Source: Marichromatium purpuratum 984
GTDB lineage: Bacteria > Pseudomonadota > Gammaproteobacteria > Chromatiales > Chromatiaceae
NCBI RefSeq assembly: GCF_000224005.2
Contig: NZ_CP007031.1
Coordinates: 2,819,001 to 2,883,000 of the forward strand
Reading direction: 5' to 3'
Length of the DNA: 64,000 bases
Under the pieces are notes generated by a model, which did no database searches, had not been told where the DNA came from, and was given only the letters and a program-made list of their open reading frames with translations. Position 1 is the stretch's first letter. Every line of letters begins with the position of its first letter. A program made the translations under genes and the position numbers. Below are positions 53,650 to 61,863 of the stretch, piece by piece.

Positions 53650-53652
53650 TAG
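52796..53652 (+). CDS. IS5/IS427 transposase made by programmed -1 frameshift
   Basis: The first frame (52796-53164) encodes the N-terminal part with 'YELPEEAWELIADLF' and 'MIDSTSIRATRAAAGG'. It contains the slippery heptamer A-AAA-AAG at 53137-53143 (A6G6 run). A -1 shift there continues into 'GGPQEPLSHALGRSRGGLTTKIH', the catalytic Asp region 'LADKGYDADDLRR', and 'RNVIERLFGWLK' with the Glu. Together they give a full DDE transposase of about 285 residues. The stop codon TAG at 53650-53652 is formed by the target duplication and the next flanking base. Confidence 0.85.
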
Positions 53653-55045
53653 TACTACAGCCGCATATTTTGTGTTGTGATATGTGGACTCAACGGCTTG
53701 GTTTTCAAACAACATGAAGTACAGCGAGGTCTCTGGCTGGGAGACGGAACTGGACAGGATCCATCAGCGCCTGGCGGCGTGTTTTCGTCGTCCTGAGCCG
53801 CGCGCCCGAGCGCGGGGTTATCTGCAAGGGCTGCTGACGACAGTGCCACGCAAGAACGGTTGGCAGCTGGCCGAAACCTTGGGCGAACGGCGCCCGGACG
53901 GGGTGCAGCGCCTGCTCAACACGGCACGCTGGGACGCCGAGGCGGCGCGCGAGGTGCTGCGTGCCTATGTCGTCGAGGCGCGTGGGCGACGCCGAGGCGG
54001 TGCTGATCGTCGATGAGACCGGTTTCTTGAAGAAGGGCACGCACTCGGTGGGGGTGCAGCGCCAGTACAGCGGCACGGCGGGCCGGGTCGAGAACAGTCA
54101 GATCGGGGTGTTTCTGTGTTACGCCAGCCGGCACGGCGCGGCCTTCATCGATCGGGCGCTGTACCTGCCCAAATGTTGGGCGAATGACCCCGCACGCTGC
54201 GCCGAGGCCGGCGTCCCGGAGCAGGCACGCCGCTTCCAGACCAAACCAGCCCTGGCGCGTACGATGCTCGAGCGCGCACTCGATGCCGGGGTACCTTGTG
54301 GCTGGGTGACGGGCGATGCCGTCTACGGTAAGGATCGCAAGCTGCGCCTGTGGCTCGAGGCGCGCCAACAGCCCTTCGTGCTCGCCGTGGCGGGCAATGA
54401 ACCGGTGTGGTTCGATGGCCCGCAGACCCATCGTGTCGCGGCACTGGCCAAGGCGCTGCCAGAGACGGCCTGGCAGCGCCACGCCGTCGGCGCCGGGAGC
54501 AAGGGCGCGCGCACCTTCGAGTGGGCCTGGGTGCCGCTGTGGCGCCTGCAGCTCAGCGCCGAGGAGCGCGCCTGGGGGCATTGGCTGGGGGTGCGGCGCA
54601 ACTGCAACCGCCCCGAGGAGCGGGCCTACTACATCGCCTTCGCGCCCCGCGCCGAGGCCACACTCGAGCGCCTGGCCAAGGTCGCCGGGCAGCGCTGGGC
54701 GATCGAGGTCGGCTTCGAGCTGGCCAAGCAGCAGTGTGGGCTCGACGAGTATGAGGTGCGCCGCTGGCCGGCTTGGCATCGCCATATCACCCTTGCGCTG
54801 CTGGCCCATGCCTGCCTCGTCGTGCTGCAACGACGGGCGAAAAAGGGGGCGCTGTCGCCGGGCGGATCGCACTGACCGCCCCTGAGATCCGGCACCTGCT
54901 CGAGGCGCTGTTGTGGCGCGAACGCGCCCCGCCTGATGCTGTCATCGCCTGGTCGGATTGGCGACGACGACATCAGGCGCGGGCCAGGGTCTGTCATTAT
55001 CGAGCGCGAGGGGCTGGGCCGCCATAATGATGTGCGGCTGTAGTA
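53653..55045 (+). mobile_element. IS701-family element, copy 2
   Basis: A 1393-bp element in opposite orientation to copy 1, with ends TACTACAGCCGCA (53653) and its complement (to 55045). It differs from copy 1 at scattered single bases and by a few indels, so the two are diverged copies and not a recent perfect duplication. Its right end lies about 40 nt before a block of 7-bp repeats. Confidence 0.8.
53684..55027 (+). pseudogene. IS701-family transposase, copy 2, frameshifted
   Basis: The N-terminal frame (53684-54016) matches copy 1 up to 'AYVVEA', where an extra G near 53983 shifts the frame. The second frame (to 54875) contains '[15 protein letters not shown]' and the rest of the catalytic domain. 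A third part, 'LTAPEIRHLLEALLWRER...', continues in the -1 frame after GCG-AAA-AAG-GGG at 54837-54848. Copy 1 is intact where copy 2 is broken and vice versa. Confidence 0.8.
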
Positions 55046-55084
55046 GTAGGTATACCCATCGATCCGAGCGATCGGACCGATAGC

Positions 55085-55238
55085 GACCAGCGACCAGCGA
55101 CCAGCGACCAGCGACCAGCGACCAGCGACCAGCGACCAGCGACCAGCAAACAGCAAACAGCAAACAGCAAACAGCAAACAGCAAACAGCAAACAGCAAAC
55201 AGCAAACAGCAAACAGCAAACAGCAAACAGCAAACAGC
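55085..55238. repeat. 7-bp tandem repeats: nine GACCAGC then thirteen AAACAGC
   Basis: Exactly nine perfect copies of GACCAGC (55085-55147) are followed without a break by thirteen perfect copies of AAACAGC (55148-55238). Both units share CAGC. A dispersed module (55316-55360) follows. The tract is not coding; reading frames through it simply repeat every three units. polA begins at 55432. Confidence 0.95.
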
Positions 55239-55431
55239 CTCCAGTGTCGGTATGCGGTTAACCGCGACGCGACGAGACAACCCTGCCCCCTCACTGGAGG
55301 CTGGCGGCTGGAAGCCTTTCCTCATCTTCGCGCTCTTCGTGTCTTGGCGGTTCAATCTCCCGGCGGTCCGAAGCGCGGGCTATGCTAACGTCTTCGCCCC
55401 GATCCACCCTGACTCGCGAGAGATCCCATCC

Positions 55432-58143
55432 ATGGCAGCACCCTACCCCCTGATCCTGGTCGACGGTTCGAGCTATCTGTTCCGCGCCTATCACGCCATG
55501 CCGAAGCTGACCAACTCGCGGGGGGAGCCGACCGGGGCGCTGATCGGCGTGCTCAACATGCTGCGCAAGCTCATCGAGACCTACCGCCCGGACTATCTCG
55601 CGGTGGTGTTCGACGCCAGCGGCAAGACCTTCCGCAACGACCTCTACGCCGACTACAAGGCCCATCGCCCGCCGATGCCCGAGGATCTGCGCGAGCAGAT
55701 CGCACCGCTGCACACCATCATCGAGACCATGGGCCTGGCGCTACTGTGCGTGCCCGGGGTCGAGGCCGACGACGTCATCGGCACCCTCGCCACCCAGGCC
55801 GCCGCAGCCGGCATCCGCACCCTGATCTCGACCGGCGACAAGGACATGGCGCAGCTCGTCGATGATCGGGTGCACCTGATCAACACCATGACCGACGCCC
55901 TGCTCGACGCCGCCGGGGTGGAGGAGAAGTACGGCGTGCCGCCGGCGCGCATCGTCGACTACCTGAGCCTGATGGGCGACAGCGTCGACAACGTGCCCGG
56001 GGTGCCCAAGTGCGGCCCCAAGACCGCGGTCAAGTGGCTCGCTGCCCACGGCGACCTCGACGGGGTGATCGCCAATGCCGCGGTCATCAAGGGCAAGGTC
56101 GGCGACAACCTGCGCGCCGCGCTCGACCAGCTGCCGCTGTCACGCCAGCTCACCACCATCAAGTGCGACGTCGCGCTGCCGCTCGGCCCCACCGAACTGG
56201 TGCCGGGGACGCCCGATCGCGAGCGGCTGCGCGAGTGGTTCGAGCGCATCGAGTCGCGCAAGCTGCTCGCCGATCTCGACCGCCTCGACCCGACGGCCCC
56301 GGCGCCGACCGCGCCGGAGACCCCACAGGGCGCGGCGGACTACCAGGTGGTGCTCGATCGCGACGGGTTCCTCGCCTGGGTCGAGCGGCTGCGCGCCGCG
56401 CCGCTGTTCGCCTTCGACACCGAGACCACCGCGCTCGACTACATGCGCGCCGAGATCGTCGGCGTCTCCTTCGCGATCGAGCCGGGCGCCGCGGCCTATG
56501 TCCCGCTCGCCCACACCTGCCCCGGCACCCCGGAGCAGCTCGATCGCGACTGGGTGCTCGACACGCTCAAGCCCCTGCTCGAGGACCCCGAGCGCGCCAA
56601 GGTCGGGCAGAACCTCAAGTACGACATGAGCGTGCTGGCGCGTCACGGCATCACCCTGCGCGGCATCGCCCACGACACCATGCTCGAGAGCTATGTGCTC
56701 GACAGCACCGCCGGGCGACACGACATGGACTCGCTGGCCAGGCGCTATCTCGATTGTGACACCATCGCCTTCGAGGACATCGCCGGCAAGGGCGTCAAGC
56801 AGCTCACCTTCGACCAGATCCCGCTCGACCAGGCCGGCCCCTATGCCGCCGAGGACGCCGAGGTGACGCTGCGCCTGCACCGACACCTGTGGCCCCGGCT
56901 GGAGAGCGAGGCGGGACTGGCGGCCCTCTATCGCGATCTCGAGATCCCGCTGGTGCCGATCCTCTCGCGCATGGAGCGCCACGGCGTGCGCATCGACTGC
57001 GACCAGCTCGCCACCCACAGTCACGACCTCGCCGTACGCATCCAGGCGCTCGAGACCCAGGCCCACGAGGTCGCCGGGCGGCCCTTCAACATGGGCTCGC
57101 CGAAGCAGATCGGCGCCATCCTGTTCGACGAGCAGGGGCTGCCGGTGGTGGCCAAGACCCCCAAGGGCGCACCCTCGACCTCGGAGTCGGTGCTCGAACA
57201 GCTCGCCGCCGAGGGCCACGAGCTGCCGCGGCTGATCCTCGAACACCGTGGTCTGGCCAAGCTGCGCTCGACCTACACCGACAAGCTGCCGCAGTTGGTC
57301 AACCCCGACAGCGGGCGGCTGCACACCTCCTACCATCAGGCGGTCGCGGCCACCGGTCGGCTGTCCTCGAGCGACCCCAACCTGCAGAACATCCCGATCC
57401 GCACCGAGGAGGGACGGCGCATCCGCCGCGCCTTCGTCGCCGAGCCGGGCAACCTGCTGATCGCCGCCGACTACTCGCAGATCGAGTTGCGGATCATGGC
57501 CCACCTCTCCGGCGACGAGCGTCTGCTCGCCGCCTTCGCCAGCGGCCAGGACATCCATCGCGCCACCGCCGCCGAGATCCTCGGCATCGCCCCCGAGGCG
57601 GTCGATGCCGAGCAGCGCCGCTCGGCCAAGGCGGTCAACTTCGGGCTGATCTACGGCATGTCGGCCTTCGGTCTGGCGCGTCAGCTCGGCATCGGCCGCG
57701 CCGCCGCCCAGGACTATGTCGACCGCTACTTCGAGCGCTACCCTGGGGTGCATGCCTTCATGGAGCGGATCCGCGCCCAGGCGCACGAGGACGGTCATGT
57801 CGAGACCCTGTTCGGCCGCCGCCTGCACCTCCCCGAGATCGCCAGCCGCAACCAGAACCGCCGCGCCGCGGCCGAGCGCACCGCCATCAACGCGCCGATG
57901 CAGGGCAGCGCCGCCGACATCATCAAGCGCGCGATGATCACCCTCGACGACTGGATCGAGCGCGAGCGACCGCCGGCACGGATGATCATGCAGGTCCACG
58001 ACGAGCTGGTGTTCGAGGTCGCCGCCGACGCGGTCGAGGCGGTCGGGGCACGGATCCGCGCCGCCATGGAGCAGGCCGCAGAGCTGCGCGTGCCCCTGGT
58101 GGTCGACCTCGGCGTGGGCGAGAACTGGCAGGCCGCGCACTGA
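55432..58143 (+). CDS. polA: DNA polymerase I
   Basis: A 903-residue three-domain polymerase for Okazaki-fragment processing and repair. The N-terminal 5' nuclease (about 1-285) has 'GDKDMAQLV' and 'GDSVDNVPGVP'. The 3'-5' proofreading domain (about 300-500) has the exonuclease I Asp-Glu pair in 'FAFDTETTAL', 'GQNLKYDM' and 'YAAEDAEVT'. The polymerase domain has motif A 'ADYSQIELRI', the O-helix 'RRSAKAVNFGLIYG', and motif C 'QVHDELVFEV'. All active-site acids are present. The upstream 386 nt are dominated by 7-bp repeats. Confidence 0.97.
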   Translation: MAAPYPLILVDGSSYLFRAYHAMPKLTNSRGEPTGALIGVLNMLRKLIETYRPDYLAVVFDASGKTFRNDLYADYKAHRPPMPEDLREQIAPLHTIIETMGLALLCVPGVEADDVIGTLATQAAAAGIRTLISTGDKDMAQLVDDRVHLINTMTDALLDAAGVEEKYGVPPARIVDYLSLMGDSVDNVPGVPKCGPKTAVKWLAAHGDLDGVIANAAVIKGKVGDNLRAALDQLPLSRQLTTIKCDVALPLGPTELVPGTPDRERLREWFERIESRKLLADLDRLDPTAPAPTAPETPQGAADYQVVLDRDGFLAWVERLRAAPLFAFDTETTALDYMRAEIVGVSFAIEPGAAAYVPLAHTCPGTPEQLDRDWVLDTLKPLLEDPERAKVGQNLKYDMSVLARHGITLRGIAHDTMLESYVLDSTAGRHDMDSLARRYLDCDTIAFEDIAGKGVKQLTFDQIPLDQAGPYAAEDAEVTLRLHRHLWPRLESEAGLAALYRDLEIPLVPILSRMERHGVRIDCDQLATHSHDLAVRIQALETQAHEVAGRPFNMGSPKQIGAILFDEQGLPVVAKTPKGAPSTSESVLEQLAAEGHELPRLILEHRGLAKLRSTYTDKLPQLVNPDSGRLHTSYHQAVAATGRLSSSDPNLQNIPIRTEEGRRIRRAFVAEPGNLLIAADYSQIELRIMAHLSGDERLLAAFASGQDIHRATAAEILGIAPEAVDAEQRRSAKAVNFGLIYGMSAFGLARQLGIGRAAAQDYVDRYFERYPGVHAFMERIRAQAHEDGHVETLFGRRLHLPEIASRNQNRRAAAERTAINAPMQGSAADIIKRAMITLDDWIERERPPARMIMQVHDELVFEVAADAVEAVGARIRAAMEQAAELRVPLVVDLGVGENWQAAH

Positions 58144-58277
58144 GACGCACCCTCGGGGAACTCCGACGAAAATAGTCAGTCACAACCGACGTGTGCGATA
58201 CAGGCCGCTCCTCCCCCCTGGGAGCGGTCCAGTGCCCGGCAGCCCTCGCCGGGGAAGCGACTCCCCCGCAGCCCTCT

Positions 58278-58304
58278 CCCCCTGGGCCGTCGGGGGTTTT
58301 TTTT
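58278..58304 (+). terminator. Intrinsic terminator after polA
   Basis: A CCCCC / GGGGG stem with a 9-nt loop is followed directly by eight T residues, the only classical stem-plus-T-run terminator seen in the window. It lies 135 nt after the polA stop and before the GGCCAGC repeats. Confidence 0.75.
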
Positions 58305-58325
58305 GGGGCGCCGCCAGCAGCCAGC

Positions 58326-58409
58326 GGCCAGCGGCCAGCGGCCAGCGGCCAGCGGCCAGCGGCCAGCGGCCAGCGGCCAGCGGCCAGCGGCCAGCGGCCA
58401 GCGGCCAGC
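58326..58409. repeat. Twelve perfect GGCCAGC tandem repeats
   Basis: Twelve uninterrupted copies of the heptamer GGCCAGC (84 bp), flanked by partial copies. A reversed copy of the dispersed module (about 58422-58455) follows, then looser heptamers (GCTGGAA, GCTGAAA, GCTGGCG, GCTGAAG) near 58502-58530. The rest of the 478-nt gap before the PilZ gene holds no recognised gene. A further hairpin (about 58203-58226) lies upstream of the terminator. Confidence 0.95.
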
Positions 58410-58621
58410 GGCCAGGAGATTGTGAGCCGCGAACACGAAAGAGCGTCTTTGTCCGTCAACCGCGGCTCATGTGCGCCGGCCCGCCCGACTGGAGGCTGAT
58501 CGCTGGAAGCTGAAAGCTGGCGGCTGAAGGCAGAAACTGGCGCCCGACCTCACCGGTCACGGCACCGTCAAGATCGCTGACTAAGATGGCCTGACCATCA
58601 ACCCCATGGAGTCGCTCAGCG

Positions 58622-58978
58622 ATGTCCGTCGAACGCCGCTACTGCGCACGCCTGCCGATCGATCTGCAGGTCCAGATCCTCTACCGCAAGCGTCGCTTCT
58701 GCAGCGCCACCGCACGCAACCTGTCCAACCAGGGCATGCTCCTGGATGTCCGCAACGTCACCCTGCCCACCGGCACCCTGATCGAGCTGGAGTTCCAGGC
58801 GCTCGGTCGTCACTGGCTGATACCGGCGATCGTGGTCCATCACCATGGCGGCGGGGTCGGGGTGATGTTCCGCGACGAGCACAACACCCTCTACCAGGAC
58901 CTGCCACGTCGCCCCGCCGCCGAACTCCCCGCCCAGGCGTCCGCCGCCACCGCTCGACTGCACCTCAGCAGTTACTGA
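58622..58978 (+). CDS. PilZ-domain c-di-GMP-binding protein
   Basis: A 118-residue single-domain PilZ protein. The c-di-GMP-binding signature is present: 'RRYCAR' (RxxxR type) near residues 5-10, and 'NLSNQGMLLD' (D/NxSxxG) near 33-42. Such proteins are small receptors that pass the c-di-GMP level to motility, pili or polysaccharide machinery. The C-terminus is Pro/Ala-rich and variable. It could respond to the GGDEF/EAL protein elsewhere in the window, but many such enzymes are expected per genome. Confidence 0.85.
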   Translation: MSVERRYCARLPIDLQVQILYRKRRFCSATARNLSNQGMLLDVRNVTLPTGTLIELEFQALGRHWLIPAIVVHHHGGGVGVMFRDEHNTLYQDLPRRPAAELPAQASAATARLHLSSY

Positions 58979-59010
58979 GCCCCTTTACGTCCCCCCTCCT
59001 GCTCCGATCC

Positions 59011-59049
59011 CACCCTGTTCAGCCCTTGCGGGGCCGAACGGTCAGGGTG
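59011..59049. terminator. Hairpin between converging PilZ and dctM genes
   Basis: An outer CACCCTG / CAGGGTG stem encloses an inner imperfect stem around TTGC. Positioned between two converging genes; no long T-run. Confidence 0.45.
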
Positions 59050-59062
59050 CCCGGGATCGGGA

Positions 59063-60445
59063 TCAGCCGTAAATCAGCCCCGGCAGCCAGGTCGCCAGTG
59101 CCGGCCACAGCGCCAGCATCGCCAGCATCGCCAGCTGGATCAGGATGTAGGGCAGCACCCCGCGATAGATCTGCGCCGTGCCCACACCGGGCGGCGCCAC
59201 CCCGCGCAGATAGAACAGCGAGAAGCCGAACGGCGGGGTGAGGAAGGAGGTCTGCAGGTTGAGCGCAATCATCACCCCCAGCCACACCGGATCGAGCCCC
59301 ATCGCCAGCAGCACCGGACCGACGATCGGCACCACCACGAAGGTGATCTCGATGAAGTCGAGGATGAAGCCGAGCAGGAACATCACCAGCATCACCACCG
59401 CCACGGCGCCAACCACGCCGCCGGGCAGCCCGGTGAGGAACTCGGTGACCAGATCGTCGCCGTGGAAGCCGCGGAACACCAGCGAGAAAATCGCCGCGCC
59501 GATGAAGATCAGAAACACCATGCTGGTGACCGTCGCAGTCTGGCGCACCACCTCGCGCAGGATCGTCAGCGACAGCTGACGGCGCGCGGCGGCGAGCACC
59601 ATGGCACCGACGGCGCCGACCGAGGCGGCCTCGGTCGGCGTCGCCAGACCACCGAGGATCGAGCCGAGCACCGCCACCACCAGCAGCAACGGCGGCAGCA
59701 GCACCGAGACCACGCGACGCGCCAGCTCGCCACGACCGGCGGGCCGCTCCTCGGCGGGGATCGCCGGCACCGCCTGGGGACGGACGACCGCCAGACCGAC
59801 TTGATAGAGCAGATAGAGCCCGACCAGCAACAACCCCGGCACCAGCGCGCCGACGAACAGATCGCCCACCGACACGGTATCGGGCGACCACACCCCCATC
59901 TCCAGCTGCGCCTGCTGATAGGCCGAGGAGAGCACGTCGCCGAGCAGCACCAGCACGATCGAGGGCGGGATGATCTGCCCCAGGGTACCGGAGGCGCAGA
60001 TGGTGCCGGCGGCCACCGCCGGGTCGTAGTTGCGCCGGAGCATCACCGGCAGCGACAACAGCCCCATGGTCACCACGGTCGCCCCGACGATGCCGGTGCT
60101 CGCCGCCAGCAGCATGCCGACCAGGGTCACCGAGATCCCCAGACCACCGCGCACCGAGCCGAACAGCATCGCCATGGTGTCGAGCAGGTGCTCGGCGATG
60201 CGCGAGCGCTCGAGCATCACCCCCATGAACACGAACAACGGCACCGCGATCAGGGTCTCGTTGGTGATCACCCCGTAGAGCCGGTTGGGCAGCGCTTCGA
60301 GGAAGCTCGGGTCGAACCAGCCGAGCGCCTCGCCGGCGAGCGCGAAGGCGAGCGCAGTGCCGCCGAGCGACAGCGCCACCGGATAGCCGAGCAGCAGCAC
60401 CGCCACCACCCCGATGAACAGGAACAACGGCATCAGCTCAGACAC
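59063..60445 (-). CDS. TRAP transporter large permease (DctM family)
   Basis: A 460-residue membrane protein with about 12 helices, the DctM family of tripartite ATP-independent periplasmic transporters, which import acids such as dicarboxylates with a Na+ or H+ gradient. Typical stretches are 'GVITNETLIAVPLFVFMGVMLERS' (outline), 'ASTGIVGATVVTMGLLSLPVML' and 'GTLGQIIPPSIVLVLLGD'. The start is the GTG at 60445 with GGGAG 7 nt upstream, overlapping the dctQ stop; an ATG at 60433 is the alternative. Substrate unknown, because the binding protein is not adjacent. Confidence 0.9.
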   Translation of the reverse strand: MSELMPLFLFIGVVAVLLLGYPVALSLGGTALAFALAGEALGWFDPSFLEALPNRLYGVITNETLIAVPLFVFMGVMLERSRIAEHLLDTMAMLFGSVRGGLGISVTLVGMLLAASTGIVGATVVTMGLLSLPVMLRRNYDPAVAAGTICASGTLGQIIPPSIVLVLLGDVLSSAYQQAQLEMGVWSPDTVSVGDLFVGALVPGLLLVGLYLLYQVGLAVVRPQAVPAIPAEERPAGRGELARRVVSVLLPPLLLVVAVLGSILGGLATPTEAASVGAVGAMVLAAARRQLSLTILREVVRQTATVTSMVFLIFIGAAIFSLVFRGFHGDDLVTEFLTGLPGGVVGAVAVVMLVMFLLGFILDFIEITFVVVPIVGPVLLAMGLDPVWLGVMIALNLQTSFLTPPFGFSLFYLRGVAPPGVGTAQIYRGVLPYILIQLAMLAMLALWPALATWLPGLIYG

Positions 60446-61010
60446 GGGCGCTCTCCCCCTCGCTGGCGGGCAGTGCCGAGTCGACACCGGCGAGATAGAG
60501 CGCGTTGCGCAGCGCATAGCTCAGCCCCTGGGCCAGCAGCAACGCCGGCATCACCAGGATCAGTGTCTTGAGCAGATAGACCCCGGGCAGTCCGCCGGCC
60601 TCGCGCGAGGCCTCGCGCACCCGCCACGACTCGGCCACGTAGTCCCAGCCGAGCCAGAGGATGAAGCCGCACACCGGCAGCAACAGCAGCAGGGTGCCGC
60701 CGAGGTCGATCCAGGCGCGGGTGCGCCGCGACCAGCGCTGGTAGAGGATATCGACCCGCACATGGCCGTTGGCACCGAAGGTGTAGGCGATGGCGAGCAT
60801 GAACATCAGCCCGTGGAGATAGGTCACCGACTCCTGGAGCGCGATCCAGCCGAGGTCGAAGACATAGCGCAGCACCACCACGGTGAAGGTGACCAGCACC
60901 ATCGCCAGCGCCAACCAGGCGACCAGTTCACCGGTGCGCCGGATCGTGCGCTCGACCCGATCGGCGAGGGCGAGCAGACGCGCCGCACGGGTTGCAGAGT
61001 GATTGTTCAT
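60438..61010 (-). CDS. TRAP transporter small permease (DctQ family)
   Basis: A 190-residue, four-helix DctQ-type protein ('MVLVTFTVVVLRYVFDLGWIALQE' in outline, then 'GANGHVRVDIL', the family's conserved loop). It pairs with DctM to form the membrane part of a TRAP transporter. The start at 61010 (MNNHSATR) avoids a short unsupported extension. The stop overlaps dctM. The periplasmic DctP component, usually encoded next to these, is absent; the upstream gene is DUF2782. Confidence 0.85.
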   Translation of the reverse strand: MNNHSATRAARLLALADRVERTIRRTGELVAWLALAMVLVTFTVVVLRYVFDLGWIALQESVTYLHGLMFMLAIAYTFGANGHVRVDILYQRWSRRTRAWIDLGGTLLLLLPVCGFILWLGWDYVAESWRVREASREAGGLPGVYLLKTLILVMPALLLAQGLSYALRNALYLAGVDSALPASEGESARV

Positions 61011-61184
61011 CTGTCGGTTTTTCGGTTTCGGAGACACGAGCCCGTCGCGCGCTCGCGTCCATGCGTTACAGGACGATCAAACCCCTGGAGGTCAGGGCGA
61101 CATCGGGGCGGGATGAGACGAGGACGAAGCGAGGCGTCCAGTCAGCGCGGCCCCGGCCACATCCACGGGTCGGGGCTCAGCCGC

Positions 61185-61526
61185 TCAGTCCCAGCGAAAC
61201 AGCACCCACTGGGGGACGGCGAGATTGTCCGGCGAGTTGTCCTGCGCGTCCATCACCCCGTCACCATCGGTATCGAACAGATAATAGGGCGGTCCCACCT
61301 GGGGCTGGACCTTGACCATGTACAGCGCGCCGCGCACCCGGTACTCGTAGACCACGGCATCGCCGTCCTCGCGGATGGTGATGTCGGGCTCGACGGCCTC
61401 GCCGGTGACCGGCGAGGGAACGACGGTCGGCACCTCCAGGAAACCACCACCGGATGCCTCCGGCTCCTGGGCATGGAGCGTCCCGGCCATCACGGCCAGG
61501 ACGATGATCGCGAGCAACCTCTTCAC
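61185..61526 (-). CDS. DUF2782 exported protein
   Basis: A 113-residue protein with a signal peptide (MKRLLAIIVLAVMAGTLHA) and the conserved DUF2782 stretch ('VEYRVRGALYMVKVQPQVGPPYYL' in outline, then 'DTDGDGVMD' and a final 'VLFRWD'). DUF2782 genes sit beside polA and thrB in several gammaproteobacteria. The 'DTDGDG' part resembles a calcium-binding loop. Function unknown. Confidence 0.8.
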   Translation of the reverse strand: MKRLLAIIVLAVMAGTLHAQEPEASGGGFLEVPTVVPSPVTGEAVEPDITIREDGDAVVYEYRVRGALYMVKVQPQVGPPYYLFDTDGDGVMDAQDNSPDNLAVPQWVLFRWD

Positions 61527-61714
61527 GTCGTCACCCTTCTCCTCGGCGTATACGAAGCCCCAATGGTATTACGAAACGTCCACCGCGTGCGCGGTCGGCG
61601 GCCTGGCAGCAGATTCCAGCCTCCAGCCGTCAGCCTCCAGTGGGTGGCCCACTCAACGGTCGCGGCAGAGACCCGCCCCGCTGGCCACTGCCAGCTGGCG
61701 GCCGGCGGCCGGCG

Positions 61715-61854
61715 GCTGGTCGCTGACGGCTGACGGCTGACGGCTGACGGCTGACGGCTGACGACTGACGACTGACGACTGACGACTGGTCGCTGGCAGC
61801 TGGCAGCTGGCGACTGACCGCTAGTCGCTGGTCGCTGGTCGCTGGTCGCTGCCC
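61715..61854. repeat. Twenty consecutive 7-bp units of the form RCTRRYN
   Basis: The tract divides without a gap into 20 heptamers: GCTGGTC, six GCTGACG, three ACTGACG, ACTGGTC, two GCTGGCA, GCTGGCG, ACTGACC, GCTAGTC, three GCTGGTC and a final GCTGCCC. All keep the 7-nt register with a CTG/CTA core. It lies between DUF2782 and the CorC-like gene, and fills most of a 337-nt gap without any other recognised feature. Confidence 0.9.
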
Positions 61855-61863
61855 ACTGTTGGC

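Noticed and set aside
54997-55233. Reading frames through the 7-bp repeats that give repeated Cys/Leu- or Trp/Leu-rich peptides
   Set aside because: Three 7-bp units equal seven codons, so any frame gives a repeating peptide; no ribosome site and no similarity.
55085-58409. CRISPR array for the repeat tracts
   Set aside because: Units are 7 bp with no spacers and no cas genes nearby.
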